A stretch of 64,000 bases of DNA from an uncultured Alphaproteobacteria bacterium (GTDB lineage Bacteria; Pseudomonadota; Alphaproteobacteria; GCA-2731375). Position numbers and translations under genes: made by a program. This document shows, in pieces, positions 1-8,790 of this stretch. The stretch covers positions 512,557-576,556 of the forward strand of contig CATOSZ010000003.1 of assembly GCA_951812805.1 (NCBI GenBank), read 5' to 3'. Below the pieces are notes generated by a model. It saw only the letters and a program-made list of their open reading frames with translations, searched no databases and had not been told where the DNA came from. Position 1 is the stretch's first letter; the number at the start of each line of letters is the position of its first letter.

Positions 1-2472
1 TTCGACGGTGTCGAGATCGACGAATCACCGGACTGGCCAGCCCGGGTGGCGCGCGGGATCGATGCCGCCGGTGACCGCGGCATCGAGGTCGAGTTCGAAG
101 GCGGCCGCTGGGTCCTGCTGAGCAGCCAGCCGACCTCCGATGGCGGCCAGGTGACCATGGCGACGGAAATCACCCAGCTGAAGAGCGCGGAGCTGGAACT
201 GAGGGAGAGCGAACAGCGCTTCCGCGCCGTGGTCGAGGAGAACCCGCTGCCGCTGTTCCTCGTCGATCTGGAGGCGGCGGAAATCCTCTACGCCTCGCCC
301 GCGGCGGCCCGGATCGTCGGCCTCGACTGGCCGCTGGCCTCCGACGTGCTGGCGACCACGCTCTATGCCACGCCCGAGGAGCGCCGCGACTTCGTCGAGG
401 AGCTGCGCCGCGCCGGCACCGTCGACGACCTGGAGACGCGCTTTCGACGCAGCGACGGCGAAGCGATCTGGGTATCGCTGTCTTCCCGGCTGATCGTCTA
501 CCAGGGGCGCGAGGTGGCGGTGACCGGCCTCGTCGACCTCACCGTGCGCAAACGCCGCGAGGCGGAACTGCGCCAGGCGCAGGAGACGCTGGAGGATGCG
601 ATCGAGTCCCTCTCCGAGGGCTTCGCGCTCTACGATCCCGAGGATCGCCTGGTGCTCTGCAACAAGCAGTTCCTCGCCTACAACCACATGTCGGCCGACC
701 TGTTCCGCCCGGGCCGATCCTGGCTGGAGATTACCCGCGACTGTCTCGCGCGCGGACAGTACCCGCACGCCGTCGGCCGGGAGGACGACTGGCTGTCCGA
801 GCGCTTGCTGGAACGCGGCAACATCGACATCGAGGAATTCCCGGTCTCCGACGGGCGTTGGTATGAGCGTTCGCTCCGCCGGACCCGCCAGGGTGGCCTC
901 GTGCTGACCTGGCGCGAAATCACCGAGCGCAAGGAGATGCAACAGGCGCTGGAGGAGAGCGAGGCGCGCGTGCGCAAAATCCTCGAAGCGGTGCCGGCGG
1001 CGATCACGGTGAGCGACGCGGACGACGGCCGGGTGATCTTCGAGACGCCGGCGACCCGCGCGCTGTTCCGCCGTGGCGACGACGAGATCATCGACGACGG
1101 GGCCGAGCTTTATGACGACCCCCGGATCCGGGAGCGCGGCATCCGCCACCTGCGCCGGGGCGGCAGCATCGACAACGTCGAGGTCGAGTTCCGCCGCCGC
1201 GACGACAGCCGGTTCCGGGCCGCTGTTTCGGCCCGGCTGATCGACCTCGACGACGAGGAGGTCGTCGTTGCCATCGCGCTCGACCTCTCCGATCGCATCG
1301 CGTTGGAAGAGGAGCTCGCCCACCAGCGCGAGGCGCTCTATCAGAACGAGAAGTTGAGCGCGCTCGGCCAGTTGCTGGCGAGCGTGGCGCACGAACTGAA
1401 CAACCCGCTCTCGGTGCTGGTCGGGCAGGCCTTGCTGCTGAAGGAAACGACGCGCGACGCCGCGATCGGCCGGCGTGCCGACCGGATCGGCGCCGCCGCG
1501 GATCGCTGTGCCCGCATCGTCCGTACTTTCCTCGCCATGGCCCGGCGACAGCCGAACGAGCGCGTGCCGAGCGATCCCAACGAAATGCTGGAGACCGCCC
1601 TCGAAGTGACCGGCTACGCGCTGCGCGGTACCGACGTCGAGATCGATCTCTCACTCGCCGCTGCCCTGCCCCCGGTTCTCGTCGACCCGGACCAGGTCAC
1701 GCAGGTCTTCACCAACCTGATCGTGAACGCGGAACAGGCCTTGCGCCGGCGCGAGGACGGGCGACGGCTCGCCATTCGCTCGGCCCACGATGCCACTGCC
1801 GGCGAGATCGTCGTCACCGTCGAGGACAACGGTCCGGGCGTGCCGGCCAACATCCGCCGTCGCGTGTTCGAGCCTTTCTTCACCACGAAGGAGGACGGCG
1901 AGGGCACGGGCATCGGCCTGGCGCTCTGCCACCGGGTGCTGGAAGCGCATGGCGGGCGGATCGAGCTGGCCGACGGATACGCCGACGGCGCCCGCTTCAC
2001 GGTGCGTCTGCCGGCCGACCGCGCCCTCGTCCCCTCAACGGCGGAAGAAACCCCATCGGCCGGAGACGGTGGAGAGGCGGCCGCCGCGGACGGCCGTGCG
2101 ATCCTCGTCGTCGATGACGAGCCGGAAGTGATCGAGGTGCTGCGGGAGATCCTGACAGCGGACGGGTACCGGGTCACCGCCGCCGGCGGGGGGCGCGAGG
2201 CGCTGGCCCGGATCGCCGAGACGCGTTTCGATCTGATCCTGAGCGACGTGCGCATGCCGGACATGGACGGCCCGGCGTTGCGCCGCGCGCTCATCACCGA
2301 CGATCCGGAACTCGAAGGCCGGCTGGCGTTTCTCACCGGCGATACCTTGAGTGCCGAAATCCGCGACTTCCTTGCCGAGGTCGGGCGACCTCACATTGAA
2401 AAACCCTTCTTGCCCCAGGACGTTCGCGACCTGGTACGCGACATGCTCGCGGAGGGTGAAAACGAGGCTTGA
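1..2472 (+). CDS. Hybrid sensor histidine kinase, multi-PAS (5' partial)
   Basis: The frame is open from base 1 with no obvious start (GTG 46 is internal), so the N-terminus lies outside the window. Three PAS-like segments are visible at about nt 200-540, 570-920 and 940-1300, each starting with a helix of the ESEQRFRAVVEE type. A HisKA dimerisation domain follows with the H-box VAHELNNPLS; the phospho-accepting His codon is at nt 1390. The HATPase domain has an N-box (FTNLIVNAEQAL), a G1 box (EDNGPGVP) and a G2 motif (EGTGIGLAL). A C-terminal receiver domain (about nt 2095-2450) carries the phospho-acceptor Asp in LILSDVRMPDMDG at nt 2245. No membrane segment is visible in this part, so sensing may be cytoplasmic. 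The stop is 1 bp before the response-regulator start, so the two form one operon and probably a phosphorelay. The ligand is unknown. Confidence 0.9.
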   Translation, partial: FDGVEIDESPDWPARVARGIDAAGDRGIEVEFEGGRWVLLSSQPTSDGGQVTMATEITQLKSAELELRESEQRFRAVVEENPLPLFLVDLEAAEILYASPAAARIVGLDWPLASDVLATTLYATPEERRDFVEELRRAGTVDDLETRFRRSDGEAIWVSLSSRLIVYQGREVAVTGLVDLTVRKRREAELRQAQETLEDAIESLSEGFALYDPEDRLVLCNKQFLAYNHMSADLFRPGRSWLEITRDCLARGQYPHAVGREDDWLSERLLERGNIDIEEFPVSDGRWYERSLRRTRQGGLVLTWREITERKEMQQALEESEARVRKILEAVPAAITVSDADDGRVIFETPATRALFRRGDDEIIDDGAELYDDPRIRERGIRHLRRGGSIDNVEVEFRRRDDSRFRAAVSARLIDLDDEEVVVAIALDLSDRIALEEELAHQREALYQNEKLSALGQLLASVAHELNNPLSVLVGQALLLKETTRDAAIGRRADRIGAAADRCARIVRTFLAMARRQPNERVPSDPNEMLETALEVTGYALRGTDVEIDLSLAAALPPVLVDPDQVTQVFTNLIVNAEQALRRREDGRRLAIRSAHDATAGEIVVTVEDNGPGVPANIRRRVFEPFFTTKEDGEGTGIGLALCHRVLEAHGGRIELADGYADGARFTVRLPADRALVPSTAEETPSAGDGGEAAAADGRAILVVDDEPEVIEVLREILTADGYRVTAAGGGREALARIAETRFDLILSDVRMPDMDGPALRRALITDDPELEGRLAFLTGDTLSAEIRDFLAEVGRPHIEKPFLPQDVRDLVRDMLAEGENEA

Positions 2473-2473
2473 T

Positions 2474-3208
2474 ATGAGTGACAACGTCAGCGGTGCCCAT
2501 ATCGTCGTCGTCGACGACGAGGAGGACATTCGCGATACCTTGAGGGAATATCTCGAACTGCAGGGCTTCCGCGTCACCGCCGCCGACGGCGCGGTTGCGC
2601 TGCGCGGTTTGCTGGAGCAGGAGTCCTTCGACGTCGCCCTGCTCGACGTGAACATGCCGGGGGAGGACGGCCTCTCGCTGGCCCGTCATCTTCGGGAATC
2701 CTCCGATATCGGCATCCTGATGCTGACGGCGGCGGGCGATACCGTGGACCGCATCGTCGGGCTTGAGATGGGCGCCGACGACTATATGGTGAAGCCCTTC
2801 GACCTGCGCGAGGTGCTGGCCCGGGTGAAGGCTATCCTGCGCCGCGCCGGCCGCGCCGCGCCGGCCGGCGAAGCCGAGGCCGACGGGCCGCAACGGGTTC
2901 GCTTCGGCGACCGCCTGCTCGATCTCGACGCCCACAAGCTTTACGAACCCGACGGCGAGGAGATCCGCATCACCGCGATGGAGTTCGATCTCCTGAAGGC
3001 CTTCGCCGAGCACCCGAACCGGGTGTTGAACCGGGATCAGCTTTTGGAATACGCCCACCACCGGTCCTGGGAGCCGTTCGATCGCTCGATCGACATTCGC
3101 ATCGCCCGCATCCGCCGCAAGGTCGAACGCGACCCCTCGAAACCGGAGGTCATCAAGACCGTGCGCGGCGCCGGCTATATCTTCGTGCCGCACGAGGGCG
3201 GGGCCTAG
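2474..3208 (+). CDS. OmpR/PhoB-family response regulator
   Basis: The protein is 244 aa. The receiver domain (residues 8-120) has the acidic pair VVDDEED, the phospho-Asp in ALLDVNMPGEDG, and the conserved Thr and Lys (LMLTAAG, VKPFD). The C-terminal half is a winged-helix transactivation domain (VRFGDRLLDLDAHKLY ... RSIDIRIARIRRKVE ... IKTVRGAGYIF). An in-frame extension upstream is possible, but the ATG at 2474 starts directly before the receiver domain and sits 1 bp after the kinase stop. The upstream kinase is its likely cognate phosphodonor, through its own receiver or directly. Its regulon cannot be read from this sequence. Confidence 0.93.
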   Translation: MSDNVSGAHIVVVDDEEDIRDTLREYLELQGFRVTAADGAVALRGLLEQESFDVALLDVNMPGEDGLSLARHLRESSDIGILMLTAAGDTVDRIVGLEMGADDYMVKPFDLREVLARVKAILRRAGRAAPAGEAEADGPQRVRFGDRLLDLDAHKLYEPDGEEIRITAMEFDLLKAFAEHPNRVLNRDQLLEYAHHRSWEPFDRSIDIRIARIRRKVERDPSKPEVIKTVRGAGYIFVPHEGGA

Positions 3209-3210
3209 CC

Positions 3211-3915
3211 ATGCTGCGTGCCCTGCTCACGGCCCTGGCGCTCCTGGGCCTGGCGGTGGCGACGCCGGCCGGCGCGGCCGAGCGGGTCGATCTGGAGCTG
3301 GTGCTGCTGGCCGACGCCTCGCGCTCCATCGATGACGAGGAGCTGCGCCTGCAACGCGAGGGCTATGCCGCGGCGATCGCCCACCGGGACGTCCTCGGCG
3401 CGATCACCAGCGGCATCCACCGGCGCATCGCCGTCACCTATGTCGAATGGGCGGACGAAACCTCGCAGGACGTCGTCGTGCCCTGGACGATCATCGAGGG
3501 GCCGGGAAGTGCCGCGGCCTTCATCGCCCGCCTTCGTGCCGCACCGCGCCGCGCCGTCGGTTCCAACGCGATCGGCAGCGCGATCGCCGCGGGCCATGCG
3601 CTCATCGCCGGCAACGACATCGAGGGCACGCGCCGGATCATCGATTTTTCCGGCGACAGCGCCTACACCTTCGGCGGCGTGCCGGTCGACCAGGCCTGCG
3701 CCCTGGCGCTCGCCGACGGCATCACCATCAACGCCCTGGCGATCCTCTGCCGCGTGCCCGGCTGCAGCGGCCGGCCGATCGGCTACGACCTGGAGGAGGC
3801 CTACCGCCAGTTCATCATCGGCGGCCCCGGCGCCTTCGTCGTCACCGCCGACGGGGAGCGCAGCTTCGCCGAGGCCGTCCTGCGCAAGCTGCTGCTGGAA
3901 GTCGCCGCCCGTTGA
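3211..3915 (+). CDS. DUF1194 domain secreted protein (von Willebrand A-like fold)
   Basis: The protein is 234 aa with a Sec-type signal peptide (LLTALALLGLAVATPAGAAE; cleavage probably after AGA). The mature part begins RVDLELVLLADASRSID, the DUF1194 hallmark. The D-A-S-R-S stretch matches the first strand and DxSxS region of a von Willebrand factor A / MIDAS-type fold. It covers nearly the whole DUF1194 length. The family is common in Rhizobiales and Rhodospirillales and its function is unknown. It starts 2 bp after the response regulator stop, so it is co-transcribed with the two-component system and may be a periplasmic partner or output of it (inference). Confidence 0.85.
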   Translation: MLRALLTALALLGLAVATPAGAAERVDLELVLLADASRSIDDEELRLQREGYAAAIAHRDVLGAITSGIHRRIAVTYVEWADETSQDVVVPWTIIEGPGSAAAFIARLRAAPRRAVGSNAIGSAIAAGHALIAGNDIEGTRRIIDFSGDSAYTFGGVPVDQACALALADGITINALAILCRVPGCSGRPIGYDLEEAYRQFIIGGPGAFVVTADGERSFAEAVLRKLLLEVAAR

Positions 3916-3919
3916 AACG

Positions 3920-3942
3920 GGCGAGGGTGAATTGCCCTCGCC
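3920..3942 (+). terminator. Stem-loop after the two-component operon
   Basis: GGCGAGGG (3920-3927) pairs perfectly with CCCTCGCC (3935-3942) around a 7-nt loop, 4 bp after the DUF1194 stop. There is no T-tract, so it may be a 3'-end stabiliser or a weak or Rho-assisted terminator rather than a classical intrinsic one. Confidence 0.45.
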
Positions 3943-3999
3943 GGCGCGATATCATTGCGCCTCGCGCTAGCCGGGGGATGTGCCGATGGACGTTCGTTT

Positions 4000-5770
4000 G
4001 TAACAGGGGCAAAACCCCGGGCGGTCAAGCCATTTCGATGCAGCGTTGTCTGACGAGGATCGGCAGTGGGGGCACGGGTGGGGCGCCGGGGACCTTGAGG
4101 CGGTCGCCGAGATAATCCCAGAAGGAGAGGCCAAGTTTCTGGCAGGTCTTGTAGAGGCCGAGGAATGTGTCTCGGGCCTGCTTGCCGTCCTCGGAGCGTG
4201 TGCCGCCGGAGAATTTTCGCCTTGTGACCATGGCGCGGATGTCGCGTTCCGCGCCGTTGGTGTTGAGCGGGACCTCCGGGCGGTCGAGGACGACGAGCAG
4301 TTCGTCGCGGTTGGCATGCAGGCGAGCCAGGAGCCGGTCGAGGCGGAGGAATCCGGTCTTGGTCGCGAAGAGCGCATCGAAGCGGCATGCCAGGTGGGCC
4401 CGCCGTCCTGGCGCCGGCCTTTCGCGATAGGCTTTGAGATCGGCGTAGAGTTGCCAGAGCCGTGCCTGGATGTGTTCCTTCTCGCGCCGCTGGCTCCGGG
4501 AGAAGGTCATCAGCTTGTGGATCAAGCGCTCCGCATGGACCCAGCAGAGCGCGTGGCGGCCGACGTTGAACTGGCCAGCATCGTCACTCAGGACGACGCA
4601 GGCGCCCGCGGCCGTGCCCCTGAGCAGGCCGTGCGCGGCGATGGCGCCCCACAGCGCCCCCTCGGTGGCGGTCCGCGCGGCCCCGCGCCCGTCCCCGTGC
4701 CCGGTGATGGCGAGCCGCCCCAGGTGGGCCAGCCAGGCATCTTCGTTGGTGAAGCGCCGCGGGCAGCCCTCGGCCAGACGGGCGATCACCGATGCGGCCA
4801 GGTCGCGCTCGGCCATGTAGGCGAAGGCGGCGGCATTGAGCACATAGTCCGCGTGGCCGGCCCGCAGCCGTTCCAGGAAGTTCAAGCGGCTCTTGGAAAA
4901 CGTCGTGGCGAACCAAGCGAAGGCGTCGTTGCCGATCCCGCTCGTCACCCCGTTGCGGTTGGCGTGGCGGGCGCCGGTATCGTCGACGCTGATCCAGGGC
5001 GCCGTCTCCAGGCCGGCGCGCAGCACCGCCTCGCCCTCGGCGACGAAGCCGTCATGGCCCTCGTTCAACAACCGCACCACCTGGCGCTTGGAGATCTTGA
5101 TGCCGAGGTCGTCCAAGAGCCGCGCCAAGCGCTCCGCGCTGGTCTGGCCGCCATGATAGAGCGCCAGCACGAAACGCCTGAGCGCCGGGCCGAAGTGGCC
5201 GCGCGTCCCCGCCGGCAGCGGCGCCACGATCGTGGCCCCCTCGGGCGTCAGCCAGCGCTCGCGGCGTAACAGGACAGTGTTCGGCCGGCAGAGCAGGTCC
5301 TGAACCAGATAGTCTTCATAGCCCTTGAAGCGCGAGCCCGCCGGCACGGCGGCCCGGACGATCCGCCTCTCGTCGATGGGAACCCGGCCCTTCTTGGCCC
5401 GCCGTCCCGCCTTCCGCCCCGTCCGGCCCCGGGATACGGCCTGCTTGTCCATGCCGCTCGGCTTGATATCCGGTGGCCCGGAAAGGCCTTTGAGACGGCG
5501 GATCTCTTCGCGCAATGTCGCGTTCTCGGCACGCAGGGCCGCCTGCTCCTCAAGCAGCGTCAGAACCAGCGCCTTCAGGGCGGCGACATCAAGATCGTCG
5601 AGATCCGGAAGCGATTCGGCCATGACGGGATCGAATCACAGACCTCCCGCCGCGAACATCGATATCTGGTCACTTGACGCGGAAGCCTCACAAGATGTGG
5701 CCGTTGAGACTCACCCCTATACCCAGGCCAGATCCCCCCGTCCCCAGGCCCGGCCTTTTGCCCCGGTTAC
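4000..5770 (-). mobile_element. IS66-family element, copy 1 (single-tnpC type)
   Basis: The element is 1771 bp. Its left end GTAACAGGGGCAAAA and the inverse of its right end, GTAACCGGGGCAAAA, form terminal inverted repeats starting with GTAA, as in IS66. It is flanked by a perfect 8-bp target duplication GTTCGTTT (3992-3999 and 5771-5778), the family's usual length. One transposase gene fills it and no tnpA or tnpB is present, as in the ISBst12 subgroup. About 150 bp upstream of the transposase start is non-coding. Its transposase has the same translation as those of copies 2 and 3. Confidence 0.95.
4025..5623 (-). CDS. IS66-family transposase (TnpC), copy 1
   Basis: The protein is 532 aa. 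An N-terminal leucine-zipper-like helix (LKALVLTLLEEQAALRAENA) is followed by a basic linker and the IS66 catalytic core. Candidate DDE residues lie in ISVDDTGARH, VVLSDDAGQF and the C-terminal NTNGAERDIRAM. The C-terminal segment after GGTRSEDGKQARDTF is the IS66 C-terminal domain. The frame is intact, so this copy is potentially active. All three copies in this window have the same translation, which indicates recent spread. Confidence 0.95.
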   Translation of the reverse strand: MAESLPDLDDLDVAALKALVLTLLEEQAALRAENATLREEIRRLKGLSGPPDIKPSGMDKQAVSRGRTGRKAGRRAKKGRVPIDERRIVRAAVPAGSRFKGYEDYLVQDLLCRPNTVLLRRERWLTPEGATIVAPLPAGTRGHFGPALRRFVLALYHGGQTSAERLARLLDDLGIKISKRQVVRLLNEGHDGFVAEGEAVLRAGLETAPWISVDDTGARHANRNGVTSGIGNDAFAWFATTFSKSRLNFLERLRAGHADYVLNAAAFAYMAERDLAASVIARLAEGCPRRFTNEDAWLAHLGRLAITGHGDGRGAARTATEGALWGAIAAHGLLRGTAAGACVVLSDDAGQFNVGRHALCWVHAERLIHKLMTFSRSQRREKEHIQARLWQLYADLKAYRERPAPGRRAHLACRFDALFATKTGFLRLDRLLARLHANRDELLVVLDRPEVPLNTNGAERDIRAMVTRRKFSGGTRSEDGKQARDTFLGLYKTCQKLGLSFWDYLGDRLKVPGAPPVPPLPILVRQRCIEMA

Positions 5771-7089
5771 GTTCGTTTCGATGCTGCCGACGAGGATTTC
5801 CGGCAGGAGGTCCGCAGCTTCCTGGCCGAGGCCATCCCCGCCGAACTTCGCTACAAGGTCGAGAACGGCATCGACCTCGCCCGCGACGACGTCGTCGGCT
5901 GGCACAGGATCCTATACGCCCAGGGCTGGGTCGCGCCCAACTGGCCGGCCGAGCACGGCGGGCCCGGCTGGAGCCTGACGCAGAAGTACATCTTCGACGA
6001 GGAGCTGGGCCTCGCCGGCGCGCCGCGCCTGGTGACCTTCGGCCTCAACATGTGCGGCCCCGTCCTCATGGCCTTCGGAACGGCGGAACAGCAGCGCCGC
6101 TTCCTGCCGCCGATGCTGGCCGGGGAAGAAGTCTGGTGCCAGGGCTACTCGGAGCCGAACGCCGGCTCGGACCTCGCCTCGCTGCGCACCTCGGCGGTGC
6201 GCGACGGCGAGGAATGGGTGATCAACGGCGCCAAGATCTGGACCACCAAGGCGCACTGGGCCGACTGGTGTTTCCTGCTGGTCCGCACCGGCACGGGCGA
6301 GCGCAAGCAACAGGGCATCAGCTTCGTCCTGGTCGACCTGAAGACCCCGGGAATCGAGATCCAGCCGATCGTGCTGATGGACGGCCTGCACGAAACCAAC
6401 CACGTGATCTTCACCGACGTCCGCGTGCCGGTCGAGAACACCGTGGGCGAGATCGACCAGGGCTGGGGGATCGGCAAGTATCTGCTGACGCACGAGCGGA
6501 TGAGCGGCGGCGCGCTCGGCACCCACAAGACGCTTCTGCGCCAGTTGAAGGCGATCGCCGGCGAGGACGAGATCGTCGGCGCCCGGCCGCTGGCGCAGGA
6601 CCCGGACTTCGCCCGGCGCATCGCCGAGGCCGAGCTGGCGCTCGAGGTCCTGGAAGCCTTCAACCTGCGCGCCGTCGACCGCTATTCGACGGGCGGCGAG
6701 CTTGCGGCGAAGGGCATCGGGGCCGAGGCCAACCAGTTCAAGATCCGCCAGACCGAGCTGCACCAGCTGCTCTGCGAACTGAAGATGCTGGCGGTCGGCT
6801 ATTACGCCATGCCCTATTTGATCTCGGCGCTCAGCCACGGCTGGAACGAGCCACCGATCGGCGCCGAATACGCCAACGGCTGCACGCCGGCCTACCTGCA
6901 CTTCCGCAAGGTCTCGATCTACTCCGGCTCCAACGAGATCCAACGCAACATCATGGCGAAGGCGGAGTTGGGGTTGTGAGCGAACGCGAGTGAACCGCGG
7001 GGCCATCGGTACGCTCCCGCGCCCCGCCGCTTCACCCCGTTCCCCGATGTCTATAATCTCGCCCGGGCAACTCGTGGGGAGGGGAAGCG

Positions 7090-8691
7090 ATGAGCTACGA
7101 TTATGTCATCATCGGGGCCGGTTCGGCCGGCTGCGTCATGGCCAATCGGTTGAGCGAGGATCCGAAGACCAAGGTCCTGCTGCTGGAGGCGGGCGGCAAG
7201 GACAGTTCGATCTGGATCCACGTGCCGGTCGGCTTCACCCGCCTGCTGAACGATCCGGCGCACAACTGGCTGTTCGAGACCGAGCCCGAGGACAACGTCA
7301 AGGGCCGGCGCATCCCGATCCCGCGCGGGCGGGTGCTCGGCGGCTCCAGCTCGATCAACGGCATGCTCTATGTGCGCGGCAACAAGATCGACTACGACAC
7401 CTGGGCGCAGCTCGGCAATCGCGGCTGGAGCCACGAGGACGTGCTGCCCTACTTCAACAAGGCGGAAAGCTTCGAGCGCGGCGGCAGCGCCATCCGCGGC
7501 GGGTCCGGCCCGCTCAACGTCGACGACATGTACGAGCACCACCGCCTGATCGACGACTTCATCGAGGCCGGCGTCGAGATCGGCTACGAGCGCAACCCCG
7601 ACTACAACGGCGAGAAGCAGGACGGTTTCGGCTATTACCAGGTCACACAGCGCAACGGCCGGCGCGAGAGCACGGCGCGCGCCTACCTCAATCCCGCCCG
7701 CAAACGCGGCAACCTGGAGGTCGAGACCAACGCCCGCGCCACCCGCCTGCTGCTGGACGGCCGACGCGTCGTGGGCGTCGAGTTCGACGTCGGCGGCAAG
7801 CGGACCCAGGTCCGGGCGGCGAAGTCCGTCGTCCTCTCGGCCGGCGCGGTGCAATCGCCGCAGGTCCTGGAGCTTTCCGGCATCGGCGATCCCAAGCTGC
7901 TGGGCGAGCACGGCATCGAGGTCAACCACGCGCTGCCCGGCGTCGGTGAAAACTACCGCGACCACTATGCCGCCCGGCTGAACTGGCGGGTCAAGTCGCA
8001 ATACACCACCTTGAACGAAGACACCCGCGGCCTGCGCTTCGCCAAGGAGGTGTTGCGTTATGCGGTAACCCGCCGCGGCGTGCTGACGCTCACGGCCGGC
8101 GTCGGCCACGGCTTCGTCATGTCCAGGCCCGAACTCGACGTGCCCGACTGCCAGTTCTTCTTCGCCCACGGCAGCTTCGGCAGCGCCGATACCCGGGTCC
8201 TCGACAAGGAGCCGGGCATGACCATCGGCGTCTACCAGTGCCGGCCGGAGAGCCAGGGCTCGATCCACATCGGCTCCGCCGATCCGTTCTCGGCACCGAA
8301 AATCCGGCCGAATTTCCTGGGCGAGCAGCTCGACTGCGACGCCTTGGTCGGCGGCATGCGCGTCGCCCGCCAGGTCGCGGAGGCGCCGGCCATGGCCAAG
8401 TACTGGGAGTTCGAGATGAACCCCGGCAATGACCGGCAAAGCGACGAGGAGCTGCTGGACTATGCCCGCGGCACCGGGTCCACCACCTATCACGTCATGG
8501 GCACCTGCAAGATGGGCACCGATGACGATCCCATGGCCGTCGTCGACGGCCGTCTCAGGGTGCGCGGGCTGGACGGGCTGCGCGTGATCGACGCCTCGGT
8601 CATGCCGACCATGCCGTCCGGCAACATCAACGCCCCCGTCATCATGATCGCCGAGAAGGCGGCAGAGATGATGATCGAGGACGCGGCCTGA
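7090..8691 (+). CDS. GMC-family FAD-dependent alcohol/choline dehydrogenase
   Basis: The protein is 533 aa, typical for the glucose-methanol-choline family. An N-terminal FAD-binding motif is seen in YVIIGAGSAGCVMANRL. GMC signature 1 is around GRVLGGSSSINGMLYVRG and signature 2 around SAGAVQSPQVLELSGIG. The C-terminal catalytic region (STTYHVMGTCKMG, PSGNINAPVIMIAEKAA) holds the active-site His (YHVMG) and the His/Asn position is occupied by Asn (GNINAP). The start ATG 7090 has a strong purine-rich site (ggggaggggaagcg). These enzymes oxidise primary alcohols; the substrate is unknown. It lies between a (disrupted) acyl-CoA dehydrogenase and an LDI-like dehydratase, so an alcohol from a terpenoid or similar compound is conceivable (inference). 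Confidence 0.9.
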   Translation: MSYDYVIIGAGSAGCVMANRLSEDPKTKVLLLEAGGKDSSIWIHVPVGFTRLLNDPAHNWLFETEPEDNVKGRRIPIPRGRVLGGSSSINGMLYVRGNKIDYDTWAQLGNRGWSHEDVLPYFNKAESFERGGSAIRGGSGPLNVDDMYEHHRLIDDFIEAGVEIGYERNPDYNGEKQDGFGYYQVTQRNGRRESTARAYLNPARKRGNLEVETNARATRLLLDGRRVVGVEFDVGGKRTQVRAAKSVVLSAGAVQSPQVLELSGIGDPKLLGEHGIEVNHALPGVGENYRDHYAARLNWRVKSQYTTLNEDTRGLRFAKEVLRYAVTRRGVLTLTAGVGHGFVMSRPELDVPDCQFFFAHGSFGSADTRVLDKEPGMTIGVYQCRPESQGSIHIGSADPFSAPKIRPNFLGEQLDCDALVGGMRVARQVAEAPAMAKYWEFEMNPGNDRQSDEELLDYARGTGSTTYHVMGTCKMGTDDDPMAVVDGRLRVRGLDGLRVIDASVMPTMPSGNINAPVIMIAEKAAEMMIEDAA

Positions 8692-8722
8692 GGGCAAGCC
8701 GCCCACCGGACGGGCAGCGGCA

Positions 8723-8785
8723 TTGACAGTCTCCCGATCCCATTTAGTATACCTTTCGGTATACTAAATGGGATCGGGAGACTGT
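8723..8785 (+). promoter_or_regulatory. Promoter embedded in a perfect 28-bp-arm palindrome (TetR-type operator)
   Basis: Bases 8726-8753 are the exact inverse complement of 8758-8785, separated by TTTC. A consensus -35 TTGACA (8723-8728) overlaps the left arm. A -10-like TAGTAT lies 16 bp further, inside the arm. The core TTTAGTATACC/GGTATACTAAA is AT-rich and symmetrical, like TetR-family operators. The right arm ends 5 bp before the LDI-like gene start. The downstream TetR gene is the natural candidate regulator. In RNA a transcript starting at the left would fold into a very stable hairpin. Confidence 0.75.
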
Positions 8786-8790
8786 GAACG

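Larger units (their letters stand above)
3986..6979 (+). pseudogene. Acyl-CoA dehydrogenase gene split by IS66 copy 1
   Basis: The original start is ATG 3986 (M-D-V-R-F). After 14 nt the IS (4000-5770) interrupts it. Removing the IS and one copy of the 8-bp duplication joins 3999 to 5779 in frame and gives a 404-aa acyl-CoA dehydrogenase. Its N-terminal helical domain, middle beta domain (QGYSEPNAGSDLASL) and C-terminal domain ending YSGSNEIQRNIMAKAELGL are all intact. The FAD-dependent family introduces a 2,3 double bond in acyl-CoA thioesters. As it stands the gene lacks its promoter and start; an internal ATG at 6032 could at best give a 315-aa product without the N-terminal domain. No other defect is visible, so the disruption is recent and the gene would be repaired by precise excision. 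Confidence 0.9.

Noticed and set aside
46-1392. Minus-strand open frame opposite the histidine kinase
   Set aside because: It lacks any recognisable domain and is explained by codon bias of the kinase.
4046-5269. Long plus-strand open frame (407 codons) across IS66 copy 1, repeated in copies 2 and 3
   Set aside because: It is antisense to the intact transposase, lacks family motifs and arises from GC-rich codon bias.
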